Assembly (NCBI RefSeq): GCF_042679605.1
Contig: NZ_JBHTMU010000004.1
Span: forward strand, 86,148-150,147
Direction: 5' to 3'
DNA length: 64,000 nucleotides
Origin: Litorisediminicola beolgyonensis
GTDB taxonomy: Bacteria > Pseudomonadota > Alphaproteobacteria > Rhodobacterales > Rhodobacteraceae
Shown: one piece after another, positions 1 to 7,085 of the stretch
Layout: each line of letters begins with the position of its first letter
Position numbering within the stretch: the first letter of the stretch is position 1
Position numbers and translations under genes: made by a program
Notes under the pieces: generated by a model
What the model was told of the DNA's origin: nothing
What the model saw: the letters and a program-made list of their open reading frames with translations, nothing else
Database searches by the model: none

Positions 1-555
1 CGAGGGCGCCTTGAAGCCCGAGTTCGACGTGGGCGAGGTGAAGGCGAGCTGCTTGCCCTTGATGTCCTCGACCGCCTCGATGCCCGAGTCGGGATAGGTG
101 ATGATCTCCATCTCGTAGCCGTAGGAGCCGTCCTCGGCCGCCATGATGGTGAACGGGTGGAAGCCCGCGCAGTTCACCGCGAGCGGGTTCGAGCCGGTGT
201 TGAAGCCCGCGATATGCAGGCGGCCCGAGCGCATCGCCTCGATCTGCGCCGCGTTCGACTGGACCGGGAAGAAGACGATCTCCTTGCCGGTCTTCTCGCC
301 GAGGAAGGTCAGGAAATCGGCCCAGGCCTCCTTGTAGACCGCCGGATCCTCGACCGGGGTATAGGCGAAGATCAGCGTGTCCGGATCCAGAAGCTCGCTC
401 TCGTCGGTCGGCGTATCGGCGATCAGGTCGCCATCGGTGTCGCAGTAGCGCGCATCGAGATCGCCGCGCTCGCAGTCCTGCGCCGAGGCCGCGCCGCCCA
501 TCGACAGCAATGCCGCAACGGACACGCCGAGAAGCGTGGAAAGTCGTGAAGTCAT
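1..555 (-). CDS. PhnD-like phosphate/phosphonate ABC transporter substrate-binding protein (partial)
   Basis: The gene runs off the left edge, so only about the first 185 residues are present. The start is the ATG at 555; the ATG at 560 reads ATG-ACA-TGA and is useless. An N-terminal signal peptide ends near ASAQD, and the mature part carries the PhnD-type fold signatures LIFAYTPVEDPAVYKEAW, a segment with QIEAMRSG and a GFNTGSNPLA binding loop. Family members bind phosphonate, phosphite or related oxyanions in the periplasm and deliver them to a PhnE/PhnC transporter, which would lie left of the window. The exact ligand cannot be told from this part. Confidence 0.85.
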   Translation of the reverse strand, partial: MTSRLSTLLGVSVAALLSMGGAASAQDCERGDLDARYCDTDGDLIADTPTDESELLDPDTLIFAYTPVEDPAVYKEAWADFLTFLGEKTGKEIVFFPVQSNAAQIEAMRSGRLHIAGFNTGSNPLAVNCAGFHPFTIMAAEDGSYGYEMEIITYPDSGIEAVEDIKGKQLAFTSPTSNSGFKAPS

Positions 556-663
556 GTCATCCTCCCTTGGGTGCGGCTTGCCGCCGCCTTGATCACGCCG
601 GGCCTCCGAACCCGACGATCTGGTGCCTAAGCTCGCCGCGACGGCCTCCGGGCACAAGTCATT

Positions 664-677
664 ATTCGCGGGCGAAT
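664..677. promoter_or_regulatory. Palindrome upstream of the PhnD-like gene
   Basis: ATTCGC-GG-GCGAAT is a perfect 6-bp inverted repeat with a 2-bp centre, 109 bp upstream of the PhnD-like start codon. It lies in the 260-bp non-coding stretch between that gene and the aldolase gene. It could be an operator, but no regulator for it is visible. Confidence 0.25.
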
Positions 678-815
678 GAACGATCCTCTGCCTTTCCCGA
701 CGGAAGGTTGCGGCTGCGAGCGGGGACCGGCTGACCTGCCCCGCGCAGCCGGTGCCGGATCGCGGGAAACGGAGCGATCCCTGGACCGACGCGAGACGAC
801 GGTCTCGGCCTTGCC

Positions 816-1577
816 TCAGAACGCCGTCCGAAGCTGATCCGCGGCCTTCGCCAGAAGCACGAGATCGACACCGACCGCGGTAAACCGCGTGCCGCGCTCC
901 ATGAAGTGGCGGGCCTGCGCGTCGTCGAGGCTCAGGATGCCCGAGGGCACGCCGATCCGGGCCAGACGCGCCAGCGCGTCGTCGATCACGGCCATGACCT
1001 CTGGATGGGACGTCTGTCCGGGGAATCCCATGCTGGCGCTCAGATCCGCCGGTCCGATGAAGATGCCATCGACGCCGTCGACCTGCGCGATCTCCTCGAG
1101 CTGTTCCATCGCCGAGATCGTCTCGACCTGGAGGATGAGGCAGAGCTCCTCGGAGGCGCGCGCGAAATACTCCTCGACCCGGCCGTAGCGCGTGGCCCGG
1201 ATCATCCCGGCCATGCCGCGGATGCCGTGCGGCCCGTAACGCATCGCCGAGACCGCCGTCTGCGCTTCCTCGACGCTCTGCACGTAAGGTACGAGCAAGG
1301 TCTGCGCGCCCATGTCGAGAAGCCGCTTGAAGAGCACCGGATCGTTCGCGGCGGGCCGGACGACGGCCGAGACCTCCGGATATTGCCCGATGGCCTGCAG
1401 CGCCGGGAGGACCTCGATGGTCTCGACCGCGGCGTGTTCGCAATCCACGAGAACCCAGTCATAGCCCGCCCCGGCCAGCATCTCGGGCACGGTGTTGCCA
1501 CCCAGGGTGTTCCAGATGCCGATCTGCTGCTCGCCGGCGGCAAGACGGGCCTTGAAGAGGTTCTTGGGCAAGTTCAT
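816..1577 (-). CDS. HpcH/HpaI-family aldolase
   Basis: 253 residues, the usual length of the HpaI class II pyruvate aldolases. These metal-dependent TIM-barrel enzymes split 2-keto-3-deoxy or 4-hydroxy-2-oxo acids into pyruvate (or a related keto acid) and an aldehyde. Visible family features are VLVDCEHA near residue 43, the substrate-loop RGMAG, the metal-ligand region LQVETISAM and FIGPADLSASMG. It is the last gene of a leftward unit dctP-dctQ-dctM-aldolase, 31 bp after dctM, so it probably cleaves the carbon acid imported by the TRAP transporter. The substrate (a sugar acid or an aromatic-derived keto acid) is not determined. Confidence 0.9.
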   Translation of the reverse strand: MNLPKNLFKARLAAGEQQIGIWNTLGGNTVPEMLAGAGYDWVLVDCEHAAVETIEVLPALQAIGQYPEVSAVVRPAANDPVLFKRLLDMGAQTLLVPYVQSVEEAQTAVSAMRYGPHGIRGMAGMIRATRYGRVEEYFARASEELCLILQVETISAMEQLEEIAQVDGVDGIFIGPADLSASMGFPGQTSHPEVMAVIDDALARLARIGVPSGILSLDDAQARHFMERGTRFTAVGVDLVLLAKAADQLRTAF

Positions 1578-1608
1578 CGAAGAAAGTCCTGTTGGGAAAA
1601 GCGACGTC

Positions 1609-2904
1609 TCAGCCCGCGTAGCCGAAAAGGCGCGGCAGGAAGAGAACGATTCCGGGAAAGAGCATCACCATCACGAGCGCGACAAGCAAGGCCGCGAGGA
1701 ACGGCCAGATCTCGGCGATGATCTCGCGCAGCGGGATGCCGGTCACCGCGTTGATGACGAAGAGAAGGATGCCGTAGGGCGGCGTGATCAGGCCGATCAT
1801 CGAGTTGACCACCACGAGCACGCCGAAATGCACGAGGTCGATGCCGAGTTCGCGGCAGGTCGGGATGAAGAGCGGAACGATAACGAGGATGATCGTCGTC
1901 GCGTCGAGCACGCAGCCCAGCACCAGGATCAGGAGGTTCACGCCGATCAGGAAGACGATGGGCGAGACGTCGATTCCGGTCAGGAGGTTCGACATCATCT
2001 CGGGGATGTTCTCCGAGATGACGATGAAGTTCAGGATCAGCGCCCCGCCGATCACGATCCCGACCGCCCCCGACGCGCGGGCGCTGTCCACGAAGATGCG
2101 GTAAAGCGTGTGCCAGCTGAGCGCGCGGTAGAAGAGACCGGCCAGGAGGAGCGCGTAAAAGGCCGCGACCGCCGCGGCCTCGGTCGGCGTGGTGACGCCG
2201 CCGTAGATGCCGTAGAGCAGGATGACCGGCATCAGGAGCGCCGGGAAGGCCCGCGCGGTCTTGGCCGGGAGTTCGCTGAGCGGCACCGCCTCGTCGATAT
2301 CGAGACCGCGCTTGTGCGAGATATAGGCGTTCATCCCCATCAGCACGGCGCCCATCACCAGACCCGGCACGATGCCGCCCAGAAACAGCGCCCCGATCGA
2401 GGCGTTCGAGACGAGCGCATAGAGCACCATCGGGATCGAGGGCGGAATGATCGGGCCGATGGTCGCCGAAGCCGCGGTGATCGCGGCGGCGTATCCGCGG
2501 GTGTAGCGCCCCTCCTTGGTCATCATCTCGATGATGACCTTGCCGATCCCCGCCGCGTCGGCCACCGCCGAGCCGGACATGCCCGAGAAGATCAGCGACG
2601 CGACCACGTTCACATGGCCGAGCCCGCCCCGGAAGCGGCCCACAAGCGCGACGCAGAAGTTCAGCAGCCACTCCGAGATCGTGCCCGCGTTCATGATATT
2701 GGCGGCGACGATGAAGAGCGGCACCGCCAGCAGGATGAAGCTGCGGTAGAGACCCTGCAGGATCTTCTCGCCGGTCAGCGCCAGATCGAGCCCGCTCAGG
2801 CCCAGATAGACCGTCGCGGCGAGGATGATCGTGTAGCCGATGGGCGTGCCGATCCCGGCCAGCAGGAAGAGCGTCAGAAGGCAGGCGGCCAGTTCGAATG
2901 TCAT
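1609..2904 (-). CDS. dctM: TRAP transporter large permease (DctM)
   Basis: 431 residues, strongly hydrophobic with about a dozen membrane helices, as in DctM, which carries out Na+-coupled solute translocation. Typical DctM stretches are the N-terminal GIGTPIGYTIILA, FSGMSGSAVADAAG, the PPSIPMVLYA loop and TPTEAAAVAAFYALL. It starts 3 bp after the dctQ stop codon and is followed by the aldolase gene, so the three transporter proteins and the aldolase are probably made from one mRNA. Confidence 0.95.
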   Translation of the reverse strand: MTFELAACLLTLFLLAGIGTPIGYTIILAATVYLGLSGLDLALTGEKILQGLYRSFILLAVPLFIVAANIMNAGTISEWLLNFCVALVGRFRGGLGHVNVVASLIFSGMSGSAVADAAGIGKVIIEMMTKEGRYTRGYAAAITAASATIGPIIPPSIPMVLYALVSNASIGALFLGGIVPGLVMGAVLMGMNAYISHKRGLDIDEAVPLSELPAKTARAFPALLMPVILLYGIYGGVTTPTEAAAVAAFYALLLAGLFYRALSWHTLYRIFVDSARASGAVGIVIGGALILNFIVISENIPEMMSNLLTGIDVSPIVFLIGVNLLILVLGCVLDATTIILVIVPLFIPTCRELGIDLVHFGVLVVVNSMIGLITPPYGILLFVINAVTGIPLREIIAEIWPFLAALLVALVMVMLFPGIVLFLPRLFGYAG

Positions 2905-2907
2905 CGC

Positions 2908-3456
2908 CTAGCGCTCCTCGACGCGGGTGGCATCGGGTGCGTCCTTCAGGAGATCATGGTCCGCGTCCGGAGGTCCGCCGCGCAGGATCGCCACGAAGCG
3001 CAGCGCGTAGCGCAGCGCCACGACCACCATGAAGATCGCGTAGATCGAGAAGATGGTGCGCAGGGGAATGCGCTCTCCGGTCAGCGGGTTTTCCACCGTC
3101 GAGGTCCGCCGCATCTTCATCCAGTCGATATAGTCGACGGTCGGAAGGAAGGCGTAGAGCATGCCCGCGACGATGGCCGCCGCCGAGATCAGCGCCAGAA
3201 CCGTCCGGACCCGGCGCGAGCCGGAATTGTAGAGGATGTCAAAGGTGACGTGATCGCGCTCGCCCACCAGGAAGGCATTGGTGAAGAACACGATCCAGAC
3301 CCAGAGGATCAGGCACAGCTCCAGCGTCCATCCGAAGGGCTGGAGCATCACGTAGCGCGAGAAGATCTGGAGGAGAAAGGTGATGAACATCGCCGCCAGC
3401 ATGGCGGCGGCGATGGGTTCGGCGACGCGGGTGATCAGTCGAGAAAGCTTTTCCAA
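2908..3456 (-). CDS. dctQ: TRAP transporter small permease (DctQ)
   Basis: About 182 residues with four predicted membrane helices (AAMLAAMFITFLLQIFSRYV, the LILWVWIVFFTNAFL region, LALISAAAIVAGMLY and FSIYAIFMVVVALRY), the standard DctQ plan. It links DctM to the periplasmic binding protein. I place the start at a TTG (3456) preceded by GGGGAAG; the open frame extends to 3537, which would overlap the end of dctP by 46 bp and adds low-complexity Arg/Gly sequence, so I consider that less likely. Confidence 0.85.
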   Translation of the reverse strand: MEKLSRLITRVAEPIAAAMLAAMFITFLLQIFSRYVMLQPFGWTLELCLILWVWIVFFTNAFLVGERDHVTFDILYNSGSRRVRTVLALISAAAIVAGMLYAFLPTVDYIDWMKMRRTSTVENPLTGERIPLRTIFSIYAIFMVVVALRYALRFVAILRGGPPDADHDLLKDAPDATRVEER

Positions 3457-3491
3457 AACCGTCTTCCCCGCGCCGCCAGAGGGTCTCGCGA

Positions 3492-4496
3492 TCAGTTGCC
3501 GAGCGCGTTCACCGCTTCGAGGACGCCCTCGGGCCAATCATTGGCGAAATCGCTTTCGAGATACATTTTCTGCACCTGATCGCGGAACGCGGCAACATCG
3601 GGCTCGTAGATTTCGACGCCATTCTCTTCGATGAAGGCGCCAAGCTCCTCTTCCTTCTGAAGCTGCGCGGCGCGGCCCGCATCGGCGGCGGCGACGGCGG
3701 CCTCGGTCACGGCGGCCTGCTGCTCTTCGGTCAGACCGTCAAACACGGCCTTGGAGATCGCGATGAAGTTCCAGTCCACCAGATGCGAAGTGAGCGCGAT
3801 CTGGCAGGTGACCTCGTAGAATTTCGCGTCCACCACGGTCGGCAGCGGGTTGTCCTGCCCGTCCACGGCACCGGTCGAGAGCGCGGTATAGACCTCGGAG
3901 AAGGACATCGGCGTCGGCGACGCGCCCAAGGCCTTGCCGAGGAACTGCCACGCATCGGTGCCGGGCATCCGCAGGTTCACGCCTTCGAGATCCGCGGGCG
4001 TCTTCACGTCCAGCTCGTCGCGGCACTGGCGCAGGTTCACGTGGCGGCGGCCCAGATACATCGGCGCCAGGAGCTTGACGCCAAGGTCATCCTCGGCGCG
4101 CGCCTTGAACGGATCGAACAGCTCGTCGTTGAAGACCGCGACCTGGTGATCGGCGTCCTGAAGCACGTATCCTGCGGTGAAGATCGAGAATTCCGGGAAG
4201 AACTGCGCGAGCTCCTGCGCCGAGGTGATCGACATCTCGAGATTGCCGCGGCTGATCGCCTCGAGCTCGGTGCCCTGCGCGAAGAGCGTCGCGTTGTAGC
4301 TCGGCTTGTAATCGGCGAAGTCCGAGACCGCCGGGCCGAAGACCTCGGCCATCGCTACGGCGCGCTGATCGGTCTCGGATCCGGCCATCGACATGCGAAG
4401 CTCGACCTTGTCCTGCGCCACGACCGGAGCCGCGGCGAGCGCGCCTGCGGCCACGAGCGCGGACAGCGCGACGCGTCTGGTAAATCTGGTGATCAT
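3492..4496 (-). CDS. dctP: TRAP transporter substrate-binding protein (DctP)
   Basis: 334 residues with a clear Sec signal peptide ending AAAPVVAQ. The mature protein has the DctP domain with LRMPGTDAWQFLGKALGASP and VYTALSTGAVDGQDNPL; the Arg in LRMP corresponds to the carboxylate-binding Arg of this family, so an organic acid is the expected ligand. The start ATG at 4496 has GGGAGGAGAAAAG in front. First gene of dctPQM-aldolase. A 15-bp motif shared with the divergent dehydrogenase/GntR promoter sits 85 bp upstream. Confidence 0.93.
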   Translation of the reverse strand: MITRFTRRVALSALVAAGALAAAPVVAQDKVELRMSMAGSETDQRAVAMAEVFGPAVSDFADYKPSYNATLFAQGTELEAISRGNLEMSITSAQELAQFFPEFSIFTAGYVLQDADHQVAVFNDELFDPFKARAEDDLGVKLLAPMYLGRRHVNLRQCRDELDVKTPADLEGVNLRMPGTDAWQFLGKALGASPTPMSFSEVYTALSTGAVDGQDNPLPTVVDAKFYEVTCQIALTSHLVDWNFIAISKAVFDGLTEEQQAAVTEAAVAAADAGRAAQLQKEEELGAFIEENGVEIYEPDVAAFRDQVQKMYLESDFANDWPEGVLEAVNALGN

Positions 4497-4580
4497 CTTT
4501 TCTCCTCCCGTGAGACAAATCCTGAATTCATCCCGCACCAGCATGGTGAACACATACCCTTTTGCAAGATAATTTTAAAA

Positions 4581-4595
4581 ATCTCTGATATTTTA
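4581..4595. promoter_or_regulatory. Candidate GntR operator before dctPQM
   Basis: AATCTCTGATATTTT lies in the AT-rich gap between the dehydrogenase stop and dctP. It matches AATATCTGGTATTTT at 5730-5744 in 13 of 15 positions, and both have the A-rich/T-rich dyad look of FCD-type GntR sites. Inference: both are bound by the regulator encoded at 5832-6488. Confidence 0.4.
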
Positions 4596-4600
4596 TGCCC

Positions 4601-5656
4601 TCACCCGCGACCGAGCCGAGGGATACTCACCCGCTCGCGCCTCTGGGCCGAGACCTGGATCCCCTCGACCACCTGCAGGGTCCGGACGCCTTCGAGCCCC
4701 GAGACGAGCGGCTCCTCCCGGCCCAGGACGACCTCGACGAAATGCCGGATCTGGTTGACCAGCGGGTCCGACGCGCCGCGCACCAGCGAGGTCGCCGAGA
4801 TCGGCATCCACCAGTCGGGAGCGCCCCTATGGGTCCAGAGCCGCATGTCCGGGATCGACAGCGCGCCGTCGGTCCCGCCGATATGGTAGCAGCTCTCCGG
4901 CGTGACCGGGTAGACCGGATATTCGCCCGAGGTCATCTCCCACGACCAGGGCGACACCGTGCTGTCGGAGACCGAGATCGTCCCGACCGCGCCGCTCTCG
5001 AACTCGAGCACCGCTGCCGCGACGTCCTCGTTGGCGAAGCCGCGCATAGACGGGCTGGCGGTGGCCTGCACCGCCACGACCTCTCCGCAGAAATGGCGCA
5101 TCAGGTCGACATCATGCACGAGATTGACCGAGATCGGGCCCGCGCCCGGCTCTTTCCGCCAGGGCGCCGTGTCGAAATAGCTGTCGGGCTTGTAGAACCA
5201 GCAGGTCGCCTGCACCGCGCGGATTATGCCGAGCCGCCCCTCGGCGATCACCTCTTTCGCCGCGCAGCTCAGAGGATTGTGCCGCCGGTGATGGCCGACG
5301 AGAAGCGGCACGCCCGCCGCCTCGGCGGCCTCGACCAGTGCCATCGCATCGGCGGCGCTCGTGCCGATGGGCTTTTCGATCAGCGCCGGGCATCCACGCG
5401 CCACCGCGGCCTGCGCTTGGTCGACATGCAGGCCGGTCGGGCTCGCCAGGAGGACGCCGTCGAGCGCGGCCTCGTCCAGCATCTCGTCGAGCGATGGAAA
5501 ACACCGGACGCCCAGCGCATCGGCCGACGCCTGCCCGTCTGCGGAGGGATCGGCGACGGCGACGAGGCGTGCACCGTTGCAGGCCGCGATGGCGTCGGCA
5601 TGGCGACGACCGACCAGACCCAGACCGGCGATTCCGAGGCGGCAGTGATCGGCCAT
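4601..5656 (-). CDS. Gfo/Idh/MocA family NAD(P)-dependent oxidoreductase
   Basis: 351 residues. The N-terminal Rossmann fold begins LGIAGLGLVGRRHADAI, and the EKP motif (ALIEKPIGTSAADA, near residue 94) is the family signature that contacts the nicotinamide ring. The C-terminal alpha/beta domain includes NLVHDVDLMRHFCGEV, with the His/Asp pair typical of sugar or inositol dehydrogenases. It lies between the TRAP operon and the divergent GntR regulator, so it probably oxidises the imported polyol, sugar or sugar acid. Substrate unknown. Confidence 0.9.
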   Translation of the reverse strand: MADHCRLGIAGLGLVGRRHADAIAACNGARLVAVADPSADGQASADALGVRCFPSLDEMLDEAALDGVLLASPTGLHVDQAQAAVARGCPALIEKPIGTSAADAMALVEAAEAAGVPLLVGHHRRHNPLSCAAKEVIAEGRLGIIRAVQATCWFYKPDSYFDTAPWRKEPGAGPISVNLVHDVDLMRHFCGEVVAVQATASPSMRGFANEDVAAAVLEFESGAVGTISVSDSTVSPWSWEMTSGEYPVYPVTPESCYHIGGTDGALSIPDMRLWTHRGAPDWWMPISATSLVRGASDPLVNQIRHFVEVVLGREEPLVSGLEGVRTLQVVEGIQVSAQRRERVSIPRLGRG

Positions 5657-5729
5657 CGTCTCCTCCTAAAGACACGCGCCCGGGGACGCGACACCGGAGA
5701 GGCTATCGGCGCGTTCCGTGGCTGGCAAG

Positions 5730-5744
5730 AATATCTGGTATTTT
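5730..5744. promoter_or_regulatory. Candidate GntR operator in the divergent promoter
   Basis: AATATCTGGTATTTT sits between the dehydrogenase (leftward, start 5656) and gntR (rightward, start 5832). It is the second copy of the motif at 4581-4595 (13/15 identical) and contains the dyad AATA-N5-TATT. Placement between divergent genes suits autoregulation. Confidence 0.4.
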
Positions 5745-5831
5745 TAGCATTATCGGCTAACGTCGAAACCCGAGGGACCATACGGCACATCAGATGCCCG
5801 CGGAAATCCAGGGACTGTCAGACGAGGACCG

Positions 5832-6488
5832 ATGCCCAACAGCACCCCGACCGTCGGATCGAGTACTTACGCGCGCATCAAGCACGACATCATCTTCGGC
5901 ATCCTCGAGCCGGGCGCGAAGCTGAAGCTCGATGCCCTGAAGGCCCGCTACGATGCCAGCCTGTCGACCCTGCGCGAGACGCTCAACCGGCTGGTCAGCG
6001 ACGGCTTCGTCGAGGCCCCCGCGCAGCGCGGCTTCCTGGTCAAGCCGGTGTCGCGCGCAGACATGGAGGAGATCGCCGAGCTGCGCATCCTTCTCGAGAC
6101 CCACGCGCTGCGCCTGTCGATCGCCAATGGCGATACCGAGTGGGAGGGCAATCTCGTCGCCGCCCATCACAAGCTTCACGTCATGGAAGAGCGGATGCGC
6201 GCCGGCGAGGAGAGCGAGAAGGAGACCTGGAAGCGCTACGACTGGGAGTTTCATCTCGCCATGATCGCGGCCTGCGGGTCGCAGAACCTGATGTCCCTGC
6301 ACCGGACGCTCTTCGACAAGTACCAGCGTTACCAGAACCTCGTCCTGACCTATCGCGGCGAGATCGCCGCCCGCGAGCACAAGGTGATGTTCGAGGCCGC
6401 TCTCGACCGCAAGCCGCAGGCCGCCGCCGAGATGCTGGAAGAACATGTCCGCAAGGGTCTCGCCCACACGCTCGCGGCGCTGGACTGA
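5832..6488 (+). CDS. GntR-family transcriptional regulator (FCD type)
   Basis: 218 residues. An N-terminal winged helix-turn-helix (TYARIKHDIIFGILEPGAKL through LRETLNRLVSDGFVEA, about residues 13-62) is followed by an all-helical FCD ligand domain with the metal-binding pattern Asp/His (YDWEFHLAMIAACGS), later His in EHKVMFEAAL and EHVRKGLAHTL. FCD regulators usually sense an organic acid or its catabolite. Divergent from the dehydrogenase, it is the natural regulator of the dehydrogenase-TRAP-aldolase island. Confidence 0.92.
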   Translation: MPNSTPTVGSSTYARIKHDIIFGILEPGAKLKLDALKARYDASLSTLRETLNRLVSDGFVEAPAQRGFLVKPVSRADMEEIAELRILLETHALRLSIANGDTEWEGNLVAAHHKLHVMEERMRAGEESEKETWKRYDWEFHLAMIAACGSQNLMSLHRTLFDKYQRYQNLVLTYRGEIAAREHKVMFEAALDRKPQAAAEMLEEHVRKGLAHTLAALD

Positions 6489-6501
6489 GCGCGCCCCCTG
6501 C

Positions 6502-6954
6502 TTACTCGGTCGGCGCTGACGGCGCCAGCCCCGCGCCCTCTCCGATGGCCTTCCGCGCCAGCCGCAGAAACTGCGCGCGCTCGGCGGCGTCGAGCCCGGC
6601 GAGAACGTCGTCCTGAAGCGCTTCTACGATCGGCAGCACGCGGTCGAACAGGTCCCGCCCAACCGGCGTGGCGCGCACGTCTCGCGCCCGCCGGTCGCGG
6701 GCGCTGACGGCGCGCGTGACGTAGCCCTTCTGTTCCAGCCGGTCGATCACGCCCCCGATGGTCGCGCGGTCATAGGCGATCTTCGCAGCCACGCCCGCCT
6801 GGTCGATGCCGGGATGGGTGATCACCGCGTCCATCGCCGCGAATTGCACTGGTGTCAGGTCGAACCCGGCATCCTGAAGGTGCTTCGAGAAGACCTGAGT
6901 CGAGAGCTGATTCAGTCGCCGGATCAGGTGCCCAGCCATCCCATGCGCTTTCAT
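6502..6954 (-). CDS. MarR-family regulator, MobR-like
   Basis: About 150 residues with the MarR winged helix: LTPVQFAAMDAVITHPGIDQ, GVAAKIAYDRATIGGVIDRL as recognition region, and the wing KGYVTRAVSARDRRARDVRAT. I use the ATG at 6954, preceded by GGGGTGAC; a GTG at 6990 is possible but has a poor ribosome site. It is divergent from a MobA-like 3-hydroxybenzoate hydroxylase. In Comamonas testosteroni mobA is repressed by the MarR protein MobR and induced by 3-hydroxybenzoate, so the same role is inferred here. Confidence 0.88.
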   Translation of the reverse strand: MKAHGMAGHLIRRLNQLSTQVFSKHLQDAGFDLTPVQFAAMDAVITHPGIDQAGVAAKIAYDRATIGGVIDRLEQKGYVTRAVSARDRRARDVRATPVGRDLFDRVLPIVEALQDDVLAGLDAAERAQFLRLARKAIGEGAGLAPSAPTE

Positions 6955-7010
6955 GTCACCCCAACCTCGCCCCCAAGCCGTTTCAATCACTCTACTTTCC
7001 CAAGATAGTT

Positions 7011-7036
7011 TGTATACATATTTTCAGATTGAAAAT
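7011..7036. promoter_or_regulatory. Palindromic operator candidates between MarR gene and mobA
   Basis: The 130-bp divergent gap is AT-rich in a GC-rich genome and holds two adjacent perfect palindromes: TGTATACA (7011-7018) and ATTTTCA-GAT-TGAAAAT (7020-7036). MarR proteins bind such short dyads and often repress both divergent genes from them. Confidence 0.5.
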
Positions 7037-7085
7037 TAGTATGAATAGTTACTAAAAGTGACGCAACACAGCGGGAGGACAGGCG

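Noticed and set aside
1492..3579. 695-codon open frame opposite dctM/dctQ
   Set aside because: Low-complexity Arg/Asp/His sequence, the mirror of hydrophobic membrane codons; not a protein family.
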